The position numbers were made by a program, and so were the translations under genes. This document shows, piece after piece, positions 1 through 13,447 of a stretch of DNA of 64,000 nucleotides. Numbering within the stretch: the stretch's first letter is position 1; the number at the start of each line of letters is the position of its first letter. The DNA is from Litoditis marina (lineage: Eukaryota; Nematoda; Chromadorea; Rhabditida; Rhabditidae), in the NCBI GenBank assembly GCA_964036275.1, contig CAXIWQ010000004.1:62001-126000 (forward strand), in the 5' to 3' direction. The notes below the pieces were generated by a model. That model searched no databases. It saw only the letters and a list, made by a program, of their open reading frames with translations, and was not told the DNA's origin.

Positions 1-758
1 TTCGAACTTTCTGAGTTTCGATACAGAGCTTGTATACACGAAAAACCTTGAGTACACTGTTACTACTTAATTGGACTATCTTTCCACTTATAGTAACAAC
101 TAACATGAGACAATTGACCTATTTACAATCTTCAGGTTGACCGGTGAAAACTTCGAAATCCGGCCGATTCAATATCAGCGCGGCCAAAATTCGAACTTTC
201 TGAGTTTCGATACAGAGGTTGTATACATGAAAAACCTCAAGTACACTGTTACTACTCAATTGGACCATTTTCCCACTTATGGTAACAACTACCATGAAAC
301 AATTGGTTTTCTTACAATCTTCAGATTGACCTGTGAAAACTTCGGAATCCGGCCGATTGAATATCAGCGCGGCCAAAATTGGAACTTTCTGAGTTTCGAT
401 ACAGAGCTTGTATACATGAAAAACCTTTAGTACACTGTTACTACTCTCAATTGGACTATTTTCCCACTTATGGTAACAACTACCATGAAACAATTGGTTT
501 TCTTACAATCTTCAGATTGACCTGTGAAAACTTCGGAATCCGGCCGATTGAATATCAGCGCGGCCAAAATTCGAACTTTCTGAGTTTCGATACAGAGCTT
601 GTATACATGAAAAACCTTTAGTACACTGTTACTACTCAGTTGGACTATCTCCCCACTTATAGTAACAACTACCATGAAACAATTGGTTTTCTTACAATCT
701 TCAGATTGACCTGTGAAAACTTCGGAATCCGGCCGATTGAATATCAGCGCGGCCAAAA

Positions 759-947
759 TTCGAACTTTCTGAGTTTCGATACAGAGCTTGTATACATGAA
801 AAACCTTCCGTACACTGTTACTACTCAGTTGGACTATCTCCCCACTTATAGTAACAACTAACATGAAACAATTGACCTATTTACAATCTTCAGATTATCC
901 TGTGAAAACTTCGGAATCTGGCCGATTCAATATCAGCGCGGCCAGAA
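759..947 (+). repeat. Representative monomer with its internal landmarks
   Basis: This full 189-bp copy shows the recurring landmarks, given as offsets. TTCGAA is at 1-6 and GTATAC at 32-37. An 8-bp inverted pair TGTTACTA/TAGTAACA lies at 59-66 and 91-98. CAATTG is at 111-116. A GC-rich dyad GGCCG/CGGCC lies at 162-166 and 181-185. Offsets 1-45 and 145-189 hardly vary between copies. Most diagnostic variation is at offsets 98-135: the bases around AACTAACATG/AACTACCATG/AACTATTATG, and the stretch between CAATT and CAATC. This copy carries the ACCTATTTA version of that stretch. On the minus strand that version reads a TAG stop, while the GTTTTCTTA version reads through. Confidence 0.9.
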
Positions 948-2348
948 TTCGAATTTTCTGAGTTTCGATACAGAGCTTGTATACATGAAAAACCTTCCGT
1001 ACACTGTTACTACTCAGTTGGACTATCTCCCCACTTATGGTAACAACTACCATGAAACAATTGGTTTTCTTACAATCTTCAGATTGACCTGTGAAAACTT
1101 CGGAATCCGGCCGATTCAATATCAGCGCGGCCAAAATTCGAACTTTCTGAGTTTCGATACAGAGCTTGTATACATGAAAAACCTTCCGTACACTGTTACC
1201 ACTTAATTGGACTATCTTCCCATTTATTGTAACAACTATTATGAAACAATTGGTTTCCTTACAATCTTCAGATTGACCTGTGAAAACTTCGGAATCCGGC
1301 CGATTGAATATCAGCGCGGCCAAAATTGGAACTTTCTGAGTTTCGATACAGAGGTTGTATACATGAAAAACCTTTAGGACACTGTTACTACTCAATTGGA
1401 CTATTTTCCCACTTATGGTAACAACTACCATAAAACAATTGGTTTTTCTACAATCTTCAGATTGACCTGTGAAAACTTCGGAATCCGGCCGATTGAATAT
1501 CAGCGCGGCCAAAATTGGAACTTTCTGAGTTTCGATACAGAGCTTGTATACATGAAAAACCTTCCGTACACTGTTACTACTCAGTTGGACTATCTCCCCA
1601 CTTATGGTAACAACTACCATGAAACAATTGGTTTTCTTACAATCTTCAGATTGACCTGTGAAAACTTCGGAATCCGGCCGATTCAATATCAGCGCGGCCA
1701 AAATTCGAACTTTCTGAGTTTCGATACAGAGCTTGTATACATGAAAAACCTTCCGTACACTGTTACTACTCAGTTGGACTATCTCCCCACTTATGGTAAC
1801 AACTACCATGAAACAATTGGTTTTCTTACAATCTTCAGATTGACCTGTGAAAACTTCGGAATCCGGCCGATTGAATATCAGCGCGGCCAAAATTCGAACT
1901 TTCTGAGTTTCGATACAGAGCTTGTATACATGAAAAACCTTTAGTACACTGTTACTACTCAGTTGGACTATCTCCCCACTTATAGTAACAACTACCATGA
2001 AACAATTGGTTTTCTTACAATCTTCAGATTGACCTGTGAAAACTTCGGAATCCGGCCGATTGAATATCAGCGCGGCCAAAATTCGAACTTTCTGAGTTTC
2101 GATACAGAGCTTGTATACATGAAAAACCTTCCGTACACTGTTACTACTCAGTTGGACTATCTCCCCACTTATAGTAACAACTAACATGAAACAATTGACC
2201 TATTTACAATCTTCAGATTATCCTGTGAAAACTTCGGAATCTGGCCGATTCAATATCAGCGCGGCCAGAATTCGAATTTTCTGAGTTTCGATACAGAGCT
2301 TGTATACATGAAAAACCTTCCGTACACTGTTACTACTCAGTTGGACTA

Positions 2349-3860
2349 TCTCCCCACTTATAGTAACAACTAACATGAAACAATTGACCTATTTACAATC
2401 TTCAGATTGACCTGTGAAAACTTCGGAATCTGGCCGATTCAATATCAGCGCGGCCAAAATTCGAACTTTCTGAGTTTCGATACAGAGCTTGTATACATGA
2501 AAAACCTTTAGTACACTGTTACTACTCAATTGGACCATCTCCCCACTTATAGTAACAACTACCATGAAACAATTGGTTTTCTTACAATCATCAGATTGAC
2601 CTGTGAAAACTTCGGAATCCGGCCGATTGAATATCAGCGCGGCCAATATTCGAACTTTCTGAGTTTCGATACAGAGCTTGTATACACGAAAAACCTTGAG
2701 TACACTGTTACTACTTAATTGGACTATCTTTCCACTTATAGTAACAACTAACATGAGACAATTGACCTATTTACAATCTTCAGGTTGACCGGTGAAAACT
2801 TCGAAATCCGGCCGATTCAATATCAGCGCGGCCAAAATTCGAACTTTCTGAGTTTCGATACAGAGGTTGTATACATGAAAAACCTCAAGTACACTGTTAC
2901 TACTCAGTTGGACCATTTTCCCACTTATGGTAACAACTACCATGAAACAATTGGTTTTCTTACAATCTTCAGATTGACCTGTGAAAACTTCGGAATCCGG
3001 CCGATTCAATATCAGCGCGGCCAAAATTCGAACTTTCTGAGTTTCGATACAGAGCTTGTATACATGAAAAACCTTCCGTACACTGTTACCACTTAATTGG
3101 ACTATCTTCCCATTTATTGTAACAACTATTATGAAACAATTGGTTTCCTTACAATCTTCAGATTGACCTGTGAAAACTTCGGAATCCGGCCGATTGAATA
3201 TCAGCGCGGCCAAAATTGGAACTTTCTGAGTTTCGATACAGAGGTTGTATACATGAAAAACCTTTAGGACACTGTTACTACTCAATTGGACTATTTTCCC
3301 ACATATGGTAACAACTACCATAAAACAATTGGTTTTTCTACAATCTTCAGATTGACCTGTGAAAACTTCGGAATCCGGCCGATTGAATATCAGCGCGGCC
3401 AAAATTGGAACTTTCTGAGTTTCGATACAGAGCTTGTATACATGAAAAACCTTTAGTACACTGTTACTACTCAATTGGACTATTTTCCCACTTATGGTAA
3501 CAACTACCATGAAACAATTGGTTTTCTTACAATCTTCAGATTGACCTGTGAAAACTTCGGAATCCGGCCGATTGAATATCAGCGCGGCCAAAATTCGAAC
3601 TTTCTGAGTTTCGATACAGAGCTTGTATACATGAAAAACCTTTAGTACACTGTTACTACTTAATTGGACTATCTTTCCACTTATAGTAACAACTAACATG
3701 AAACAATTGACCTATTTACAATCTTCAGGTTGACCGGTGAAAACTTCGAAATCCGGCCGATTCAATATCAGCGCGGCCAAAATTCGAACTTTCTGAGTTT
3801 CGATACAGAGCTTGTATACATGAAAAACGTTTAGTACACTGTTACTACTCAATTGGACCA
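2349..3860 (+). repeat. 1,512-bp (8-monomer) higher-order repeat, copy 1
   Basis: The monomer that carries TATACACGAAAAACCTTGAG starts at 2,649 here and at 4,161 in the next copy, exactly 8 x 189 bp apart. The following monomers match in order, including the GGTTGTATACATG and CCCATTTATTGTAAC variants. Similarity fades in the seventh monomer after the marker (3,783 against 5,396). Edges are approximate. Confidence 0.8.
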
Positions 3861-5086
3861 TCTCCCCACTTATAGTAACAACTAACATGAAACAATTGAC
3901 CTATTTACAATCTTCAGATTGACCTGTGAAAACTTCGGAATCTGGCCGATTCAATATCAGCGCGGCCAAAATTCGAACTTTCTGAGTTTCGATACAGAGC
4001 TTGTATACATGAAAAACCTTTAGTACACTGTTACTACTCAATTGGACCATCTCCCCACTTATAGTAACAACTACCATGAAACAATTGGTTTTCTTACAAT
4101 CATCAGATTGACCTGTGAAAACTTCGGAATCCGGCCGATTGAATATCAGCGCGGCCAATATTCGAACTTTCTGAGTTTCGATACAGAGCTTGTATACACG
4201 AAAAACCTTGAGTACACTGTTACTACTTAATTGGACTATCTTTCCACTTATAGTAACAACTAACATGAGACAATTGACCTATTTACAATCTTCAGGTTGA
4301 CCGGTGAAAACTTCGAAATCCGGCCGATTCAATATCAGCGCGGCCAAAATTCGAACTTTCTGAGTTTCGATACAGAGGTTGTATACATGAAAAACCTCAA
4401 GTACACTGTTACTACTCAATTGGACCATTTTCCCACTTATGGTAACAACTACCATGAAACAATTGGTTTTCTTACAATCTTCAGATTGACCTGTGAAAAC
4501 TTCGGAATCCGGCCGATTCAATATCAGCGCGGCCAAAATTCGAACTTTCTGAGTTTCGATACAGAGCTTGTATACATGAAAAACCTTCCGTACACTGTTA
4601 CCACTTAATTGGACTATCTTCCCATTTATTGTAACAACTATTATGAAACAATTGGTTTCCTTACAATCTTCAGATTGACCTGTGAAAACTTCGGAATCCG
4701 GCCGATTGAATATCAGCGCGGCCAAAATTGGAACTTTCTGAGTTTCGATACAGAGGTTGTATACATGAAAAACCTTTAGGACACTGTTACTACTCAATTG
4801 GACTATTTTCCCACTTATGGTAACAACTACCATAAAACAATTGGTTTTTCTACAATCTTCAGATTGACCTGTGAAAACTTCGGAATCCGGCCGATTGAAT
4901 ATCAGCGCGGCCAAAATTGGAACTTTCTGAGTTTCGATACAGAGCTTGTATACATGAAAAACCTTTAGTACACTGTTACTACTCAATTGGACTATTTTCC
5001 CACTTATGGTAACAACTACCATGAAACAATTGGTTTTCTTACAATCTTCAGATTGACCTGTGAAAACTTCGGAATCCGGCCGATTG

Positions 5087-5092
5087 AATATC
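5087..5092. repeat. Target-site duplication AATATC, left
   Basis: This left copy of a 6-bp direct repeat flanks the 95-bp insert. Uninterrupted monomers have AATATC only once at this point. Confidence 0.75.
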
Positions 5093-5187
5093 GTTTACAA
5101 GCATTCAAAGTTTCGTAATATCCGTTCAATTTGATTTTTCACGGTCTCGTTATGATTGTATGAACATACGGATAATGAATTATTATT
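5093..5187. mobile_element. 95-bp unidentified insertion in a satellite monomer
   Basis: The satellite is broken inside GATTGAATATCAGCGCGG by 95 bp of unrelated, AT-rich sequence and then resumes in register. The hexamer AATATC stands on both sides (5,087-5,092 and 5,188-5,193), as expected of a target-site duplication. The net length gain is exactly 101 bp. I see no terminal inverted repeats, coding potential or poly(A). A weak internal inverted pair (AATATCCGT near 5,117 and ACGGATAAT near 5,169) could form a stem. It may be a very short non-autonomous transposon or a retroposon fragment. The family is not recognised. Confidence 0.75.
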
Positions 5188-5193
5188 AATATC
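5188..5193. repeat. Target-site duplication AATATC, right
   Basis: This is the right copy of the 6-bp direct repeat. The satellite continues from here as AGCGCGGCC without loss. Confidence 0.75.
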
Positions 5194-8100
5194 AGCGCGG
5201 CCAAAATTCGAACTTTCTGAGTTTCGATACAGAGCTTGTATACATGAAAAACCTTTAGTACACTGTTACTACTTAATTGGACTATCTTTCCACTTATAGT
5301 AACAACTAACATGAAACAATTGACCTATTTACAATCTTCAGGTTGACCGGTGAAAACTTCGAAATCCGGCCGATTCAATATCAGCGCGGCCAAAATTCGA
5401 ACTTTCTGAGTTTCGATACAGAGCTTGTATACATGAAAAACCTTTAGTACACTGTTACTACTTAATTGGACTATCTTTCCACTTATAGTAACAACTAACA
5501 TGAAACAATTGACCTATTTACAATCTTCAGGTTGACCGGTGAAAACTTCGAAATCCGGCCGATTCAATATCAGCGCGGCCAAAATTCGAACTTTCTGAGT
5601 TTCGATACAGAGGTTGTATACATGAAAAACCTTTAGGACACTGTTACTACTTAATAGGACTATTTTCCCACTTATGGTAACAACTACCATGAAACAATTG
5701 GTTTTCTTACAATCTTCAGATTGACCTGTGAAAACTTCGGAATCCGGCCGATTCAATATCAGCGCGGCCAAAATTCGAACTTTCTGAGTTTCGATACAGA
5801 GCTTGTATACATGAAAAACCTTCCGTACACTGTTACCACTTAATTGGACTATCTTTCCACTTATAGTAACAACTACCATGAAACAATTGGTTTTCCTACA
5901 ATCTTCAGATTGACCTGTGAAAACTTCGGAATCCGGCCGATTGAATATCAGCGCCGCCAAAATTCGAACTTTCTGAGTTTCGATACAGAGCTTGTATACA
6001 TGAAAAACCTTTAGTACACTGTTACTACTTAATTGGACTATCTTTCCACTTATAGTAACAACTAACATGAAACAATTTACCTATTTACAATCTTCAGGTT
6101 GACCGGTGAAAACTTCGAAATCCGGCCGATTCAATATCAGCGCGGCCAAAATTCGAACTTTCTGAGTTTCGATACAGAGGTTGTATACATGAAAAACCTT
6201 TAGTACACTGTTACTACTCAATTGGACTATTTTTCCACTTATGGTAACAACTACCATGAAACAATTGGTTTTCTTACAATCTTCAGATTGACCTGTGAAA
6301 ACTTCGGAATCCGGCCGATTCAATATCAGCGCGGCCAAAATTCGAACTTTCTGAGTTTCGATACAGAGCTTGTATACATGAAAAACTTTCCGTACACTGT
6401 TACCACTTAATTGGACTATCTTTCCACTTATAGTAACAACTACCATGAAACAATTGGTTTTCCTACAATCTTCAGGTTGACCGGTGAAAACTTCGAAATC
6501 CGGCCGATTCAATATCAGCGCGGCCAAAATTCGAACTTTCTGAGTTTCGATACAGAGGTTGTATACATGAAAAACCTTTAGGACACTGTTACTACTTAAT
6601 TGGACTATTTTCCCACTTATGGTAACAACTACCATGAAACTATTGGTTTTCTTACAATCTTCAGATTGACCTGTGAAAACTTCGGAATCCGGCCGATTGA
6701 ATATCAGCGCCGCCAAAATTCGAACTTTCTGAGTTTCGATACAGAGCTTGTATACATGAAAAACTTTCCGTACACTGTTACCACTTAATTGGACTATCTT
6801 TCCACTTATAGTAACAACTACCATGAAACAATTGGTTTTCCTACAATCTTCAGGTTGACCGGTGAAAACTTCGAAATCCGGCCGATTCAATATCAGCGCG
6901 GCCAAATTCGAACTTTCTGAGTTTCGATACAGAGGTTGTATACATGAAAAACCTTTAGGACACTGTTACTACTTAATTGGACTATTTTCCCACTTATGGT
7001 AACAACTACCATGAAACTATTGGTTTTCTTACAATCTTCAGATTGACCTGTGAAAACTTCGGAATCCGGCCGATTGAATATCAGCGCCGCCAAAATTCGA
7101 ACTTTCTGAGTTTCGATACAGAGCTTGTATACATGAAAAACCTTTAGTACACTGTTACTACTTAATTGGACTATCTTTCCACTTATAGTAACAACTAACA
7201 TGAAACAATTTACCTATTTACAATCTTCAGGTTGACCGGTGAAAACTTCGAAATCCGGCCGATTCAATATCAGCGCGGCCAAAATTCGAACTTTCTGAGT
7301 TTCGATACAGAGGTTGTATACATGAAAAACCTTTAGTACACTGTACTACTCAATTGGACTATTTTTCCACTTATGGTAACAACTACCATGAAACAATTGG
7401 TTTTCTTACAATCTTCAGATTGACCTGTGAAAACTTCGGAATCCGGCCGATTCAATATCAGCGCGGCCAAAATTCGAACTTTCTGAGTTTCGATACAGAG
7501 GTTGTATACATGAAAAACCTTTAGGACACTGTTACTACTTAATTGGACTATTTTCCCACTTATGGTAACAACTACCATGAAACTATTGGTTTTCTTACAA
7601 TCTTCAGATTGACCTGTGAAAACTTCGGAATCCGGCCGATTGAATATCAGCGCCGCCAAAATTCGAACTTTCTGAGTTTCGATACAGAGCTTGTATACAT
7701 GAAAAACTTTCCGTACACTGTTACCACTTAATTGGACTATCTTTCCACTTATAGTAACAACTACCATGAAACAATTGGTTTTCCTACAATCTTCAGGTTG
7801 ACCGGTGAAAACTTCGAAATCCGGCCGATTCAATATCAGCGCGGCCAAAATTCGAACTTTCTGAGTTTCGATACAGAGGTTGTATACATGAAAAACCTTT
7901 AGGACACTGTTACTACTTAATTGGACTATTTTCCCACTTATGGTAACAACTACCATGAAACTATTGGTTTTCTTACAATCTTCAGATTGACCTGTGAAAA
8001 CTTCGGAATCCGGCCGATTGAATATCAGCGCCGCCAAAATTCGAACTTTCTGAGTTTCGATACAGAGCTTGTATACATGAAAAACCTTTAGTACACTGTT

Positions 8101-8911
8101 ACTACTTAATTGGACTATCTTTCCACTTATAGTAACAACTAACATGAAACAATTGGTTTTCCTACAATCTTCAGGTTGACCGGTGAAAACTTCGAAATCC
8201 GGCCGATTCAATATCAGCGCGGCCAAAATTCGAACTTTCTGAGTTTCGATACAGAGCTTGTATACATGAAAAACCTTTAGTACACTGTTACTCTTAATTG
8301 GACTATCTTTCCACTTATAGTAACAACTAACATGAAACAATTGACCTATTTACAATCTTCAGGTTGACCGGTGAAAACTTCGAAATCCGGCCGATTCAAT
8401 ATCAGCGCGGCAAAATTCGAACTTTCTGAGTTTCGATACAGAGGTTGTATACATGAAAAACCTTTAGGACACTGTTACTACTTAATTGGACTATTTTCCC
8501 ACTTATGGTAACAACTACCATGAAACAATTGGTTTTCTTACAATCTTCAGATTGACCTGTGAAAACTTCGGAATCCGGCCGATTCAATATCAGCGCGGCC
8601 AAAATTCGAACTTTCTGAGTTTCGATACAGAGCTTGTATACATGAAAAACCTTCCGTACACTGTTACCACTTAATTGGACTATCTTTCCACTTATAGTAA
8701 CAACTACCATGAAACAATTGGTTTTCCTACAATCTTCAGATTGACCTGTGAAAACTTCGGAATCCGGCCGATTGAATATCAGCGCCGCCAAAATTCGAAC
8801 TTTCTGAGTTTCGATACAGAGCTTGTATACATGAAAAACCTTTAGTACACTGTTACTACTTAATTGGACTATCTTTCCACTTATAGTAACAACTAACATG
8901 AAACAATTTAC

Positions 8912-9667
8912 CTATTTACAATCTTCAGGTTGACCGGTGAAAACTTCGAAATCCGGCCGATTCAATATCAGCGCGGCCAAAATTCGAACTTTCTGAGTTT
9001 CGATACAGAGGTTGTATACATGAAAAACCTTTAGTACACTGTTACTACTCAATTGGACTATTTTTCCACTTATGGTAACAACTACCATGAAACAATTGGT
9101 TTTCTTACAATCTTCAGATTGACCTGTGAAAACTTCGGAATCCGGCCGATTCAATATCAGCGCGGCCAAAATTCGAACTTTCTGAGTTTCGATACAGAGC
9201 TTGTATACATGAAAAACTTTCCGTACACTGTTACCACTTAATTGGACTATCTTTCCACTTATAGTAACAACTACCATGAAACAATTGGTTTTCCTACAAT
9301 CTTCAGGTTGACCGGTGAAAACTTCGAAATCCGGCCGATTCAATATCAGCGCGGCCAAAATTCGAACTTTCTGAGTTTCGATACAGAGCTTGTATACATG
9401 AAAAACCTTCCGTACACTGTTACCACTTAATTGGACTATCTTTCCACTTATAGTAACAACTACCATGAAACAATTGGTTTTCCTACAATCTTCAGATTGA
9501 CCTGTGAAAACTTCGGAATCCGGCCGATTGAATATCAGCGCCGCCAAAATTCGAACTTTCTGAGTTTCGATACAGAGCTTGTATACATGAAAAACCTTTA
9601 GTACACTGTTACTACTTAATTGGACTATCTTTCCACTTATAGTAACAACTAACATGAAACAATTTAC
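8912..9667 (+). repeat. 4-monomer (756-bp) unit
   Basis: It runs from one tagged ACCTATTTACAATC monomer to the next. It shares its first two and last monomer types with the neighbouring 3-, 5- and 6-monomer units and differs in how many middle monomers are present. Confidence 0.75.
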
Positions 9668-10612
9668 CTATTTACAATCTTCAGGTTGACCGGTGAAAAC
9701 TTCGAAATCCGGCCGATTCAATATCAGCGCGGCCAAAATTCGAACTTTCTGAGTTTCGATACAGAGGTTGTATACATGAAAAACCTTTAGTACACTGTTA
9801 CTACTCAATTGGACTATTTTTCCACTTATGGTAACAACTACCATGAAACAATTGGTTTTCTTACAATCTTCAGATTGATCTGTGAAAACTTCGGAATCCG
9901 GCCGATTCAATATCAGCGCGGCCAAAATTCGAACTTTCTGAGTTTCGATACAGAGCTTGTATACATGAAAAACTTTCCGTACACTGTTACCACTTAATTG
10001 GACTATCTTTCCACTTATAGTAACAACTACCATGAAACAATTGGTTTTCCTACAATCTTCAGGTTGACCGGTGAAAACTTCGAAATCCGGCCGATTCAAT
10101 ATCAGCGCGGCCAAAATTCGAACTTTCTGAGTTTCGATACAGAGGTTGTATACATGAAAAACCTTTAGGACACTGTTACTACTTAATTGGACTATTTTCC
10201 CACTTATGGTAACAACTACCATGAAACTATTGGTTTTCTTACAATCTTCAGATTGACCTGTAAAAACTTCGGAATCCGGCCGATTGAATATCAGCGCCGC
10301 CAAAATTCGAACTTTCTGAGTTTCGATACAGAGCTTGTATACATGAAAAACCTTTAGTACACTGTTACTACTTAATTGGACTATCTTTCCACTTATAGTA
10401 ACAACTAACATGAAACAATTGGTTTTCCTACAATCTTCAGGTTGACCGGTGAAAACTTCGAAATCCGGCCGATTCAATATCAGCGCGGCCAAAATTCGAA
10501 CTTTCTGAGTTTCGATACAGAGCTTGTATACATGAAAAACCTTTAGTACACTGTTACTACTTAATTGGACTATCTTTCCACTTATAGTAACAACTAACAT
10601 GAAACAATTGAC
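9668..10612 (+). repeat. 5-monomer (945-bp) unit
   Basis: It runs from tag to tag over exactly 5 x 189 bp. Middle monomers of the GAAACTATTGG type are present, as in the 6-monomer units. A private substitution, GATTGATCTGTG, occurs near 9,876. Confidence 0.75.
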
Positions 10613-11179
10613 CTATTTACAATCTTCAGGTTGACCGGTGAAAACTTCGAAATCCGGCCGATTCAATATCAGCGCGGCCAAAATTCGAACTTTCTGAGTT
10701 TCGATACAGAGGTTGTATACATGAAAAACCTTTAGGACACTGTTACTACTTAATTGGACTATTTTCCCACTTATGGTAACAACTACCATGAAACAATTGG
10801 TTTTCTTACAATCTTCAGATTGACCTGTGAAAACTTCGGAATCCGGCCGATTCAATATCAGCGCGGCCAAAATTCGAACTTTCTGAGTTTCGATACAGAG
10901 CTTGTATACATGAAAAACCTTCCGTACACTGTTACCACTTAATTGGACTATCTTTCCACTTATAGTAACAACTACCATGAAACAATTGGTTTTCCTACAA
11001 TCTTCAGATTGACCTGTGAAAACTTCGGAATCCGGCCGATTGAATATCAGCGCCGCCAAAATTCGAACTTTCTGAGTTTCGATACAGAGCTTGTATACAT
11101 GAAAAACCTTTAGTACACTGTTACTACTTAATTGGACTATCTTTCCACTTATAGTAACAACTAACATGAAACAATTTAC

Positions 11180-12313
11180 CTATTTACAATCTTCAGGTTG
11201 ACCGGTGAAAACTTCGAAATCCGGCCGATTCAATATCAGCGCGGCCAAAATTCGAACTTTCTGAGTTTCGATACAGAGGTTGTATACATGAAAAACCTTT
11301 AGTACACTGTTACTACTCAATTGGACTATTTTTCCACTTATGGTAACAACTACCATGAAACAATTGGTTTTCTTACAATCTTCAGATTGACCTGTGAAAA
11401 CTTCGGAATCCGGCCGATTCAATATCAGCGCGGCCAAAATTCGAACTTTCTGAGTTTCGATACAGAGCTTGTATACATGAAAAACTTTCCGTACACTGTT
11501 ACCACTTAATTGGACTATCTTTCCACTTATAGTAACAACTACCATGAAACAATTGGTTTTCCTACAATCTTCAGGTTGACCGGTGAAAACTTCGAAATCC
11601 GGCCGATTCAATATCAGCGCGGCCAAAATTCGAACTTTCTGAGTTTCGATACAGAGGTTGTATACATGAAAAACCTTTAGGACACTGTTACTACTTAATT
11701 GGACTATTTTCCCACTTATGGTAACAACTACCATGAAACTATTGGTTTTCTTACAATCTTCAGATTGACCTGTGAAAACTTCGGAATCCGGCCGATTGAA
11801 TATCAGCGCCGCCAAAATTCGAACTTTCTGAGTTTCGATACAGAGCTTGTATACATGAAAAACCTTTAGTACACTGTTACTACTTAATTGGACTATCTTT
11901 CCACTTATAGTAACAACTAACATGAAACAATTGGTTTTCCTACAATCTTCAGGTTGACCGGTGAAAACTTCGAAATCCGGCCGATTCAATATCAGCGCGG
12001 CCAAAATTCGAACTTTCTGAGTTTCGATACAGAGGTTGTATACATGAAAAACCTTCCGTACACTGTTACCACTTAATTGGACTATCTTTCCACTTATAGT
12101 AACAACTACCATGAAACAATTGGTTTTCCTACAATCTTCAGATTGACCTGTGAAAACTTCGGAATCCGGCCGATTGAATATCAGCGCCGCCAAAATTCGA
12201 ACTTTCTGAGTTTCGATACAGAGCTTGTATACATGAAAAACCTTTAGTACACTGTTACTACTTAATTGGACTATCTTTCCACTTATAGTAACAACTAACA
12301 TGAAACAATTTAC
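11180..12313 (+). repeat. 6-monomer (1,134-bp) higher-order repeat, copy 1
   Basis: It runs from tag to tag over exactly 6 x 189 bp. Its minus-strand translation (373 codons, 11,180-12,301) is identical to that of the next unit, so the two copies are identical or nearly so at the DNA level. Confidence 0.9.
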
Positions 12314-13447
12314 CTATTTACAATCTTCAGGTTGACCGGTGAAAACTTCGAAATCCGGCCGATTCAATATCAGCGCGGCCAAAATTCGAACTTTCTGAGT
12401 TTCGATACAGAGGTTGTATACATGAAAAACCTTTAGTACACTGTTACTACTCAATTGGACTATTTTTCCACTTATGGTAACAACTACCATGAAACAATTG
12501 GTTTTCTTACAATCTTCAGATTGACCTGTGAAAACTTCGGAATCCGGCCGATTCAATATCAGCGCGGCCAAAATTCGAACTTTCTGAGTTTCGATACAGA
12601 GCTTGTATACATGAAAAACTTTCCGTACACTGTTACCACTTAATTGGACTATCTTTCCACTTATAGTAACAACTACCATGAAACAATTGGTTTTCCTACA
12701 ATCTTCAGGTTGACCGGTGAAAACTTCGAAATCCGGCCGATTCAATATCAGCGCGGCCAAAATTCGAACTTTCTGAGTTTCGATACAGAGGTTGTATACA
12801 TGAAAAACCTTTAGGACACTGTTACTACTTAATTGGACTATTTTCCCACTTATGGTAACAACTACCATGAAACTATTGGTTTTCTTACAATCTTCAGATT
12901 GACCTGTGAAAACTTCGGAATCCGGCCGATTGAATATCAGCGCCGCCAAAATTCGAACTTTCTGAGTTTCGATACAGAGCTTGTATACATGAAAAACCTT
13001 TAGTACACTGTTACTACTTAATTGGACTATCTTTCCACTTATAGTAACAACTAACATGAAACAATTGGTTTTCCTACAATCTTCAGGTTGACCGGTGAAA
13101 ACTTCGAAATCCGGCCGATTCAATATCAGCGCGGCCAAAATTCGAACTTTCTGAGTTTCGATACAGAGGTTGTATACATGAAAAACCTTCCGTACACTGT
13201 TACCACTTAATTGGACTATCTTTCCACTTATAGTAACAACTACCATGAAACAATTGGTTTTCCTACAATCTTCAGATTGACCTGTGAAAACTTCGGAATC
13301 CGGCCGATTGAATATCAGCGCCGCCAAAATTCGAACTTTCTGAGTTTCGATACAGAGCTTGTATACATGAAAAACCTTTAGTACACTGTTACTACTTAAT
13401 TGGACTATCTTTCCACTTATAGTAACAACTAACATGAAACAATTTAC
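12314..13447 (+). repeat. 6-monomer (1,134-bp) higher-order repeat, copy 2
   Basis: This is the direct tandem copy of the preceding unit, with every monomer in the same order. The minus-strand translation over 12,314-13,435 matches copy 1 at all 373 codons, which indicates very recent amplification or conversion. Confidence 0.9.

Larger units (their letters stand above)
1..5092 (+). repeat. Satellite block I, mixed monomers with 7- and 8-monomer duplications
   Basis: The block is about 27 monomers. A stretch of about three monomers near 480-1,040 recurs 1,323 bp (7 x 189) downstream near 1,803-2,363. A stretch near 1,020-1,560 recurs near 2,910-3,450 (offset 1,890) and near 4,422-4,962. A 2-bp insertion near 445 (ACTCTCAATTGG) shifts the phase once. 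The first bases of the window carry the marker GTATACACGAAAAACCTTGAG, which recurs at about 2,680 and 4,190, so the window opens inside a copy of the 1,512-bp repeat. No gene is seen. Confidence 0.85.
3861..5473 (+). repeat. 1,512-bp higher-order repeat, copy 2, interrupted
   Basis: This is the second copy of the 8-monomer unit, lengthened by 101 bp through the foreign insert at 5,093-5,187 plus its 6-bp target duplication. The insert is absent from copy 1, so it arrived after the duplication or was not copied. The right edge is approximate. Confidence 0.75.

Noticed and set aside
895..2187. A 430-codon open frame on the minus strand, and many similar frames on both strands, as repetitive protein genes
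   Set aside because: They follow from the 63-codon period. Starts and stops coincide with monomer variants, both strands are open, frameshifting indels are amplified freely, and no domain is recognisable.
10873..11061. CENP-B box in the monomer
   Set aside because: TTTCGATACAGAGCTTG matches the first half of the box (TTCG, then A at the right spacing), but the required CGGG half is absent. No other site fits better.
10873..11061. RNA polymerase III B box or tRNA-derived origin of the monomer
   Set aside because: TTCGAAC and TTCGAAATCC resemble parts of a T-arm, but the flanking GG/CC are missing or off by a base, and no A box lies at a proper distance.
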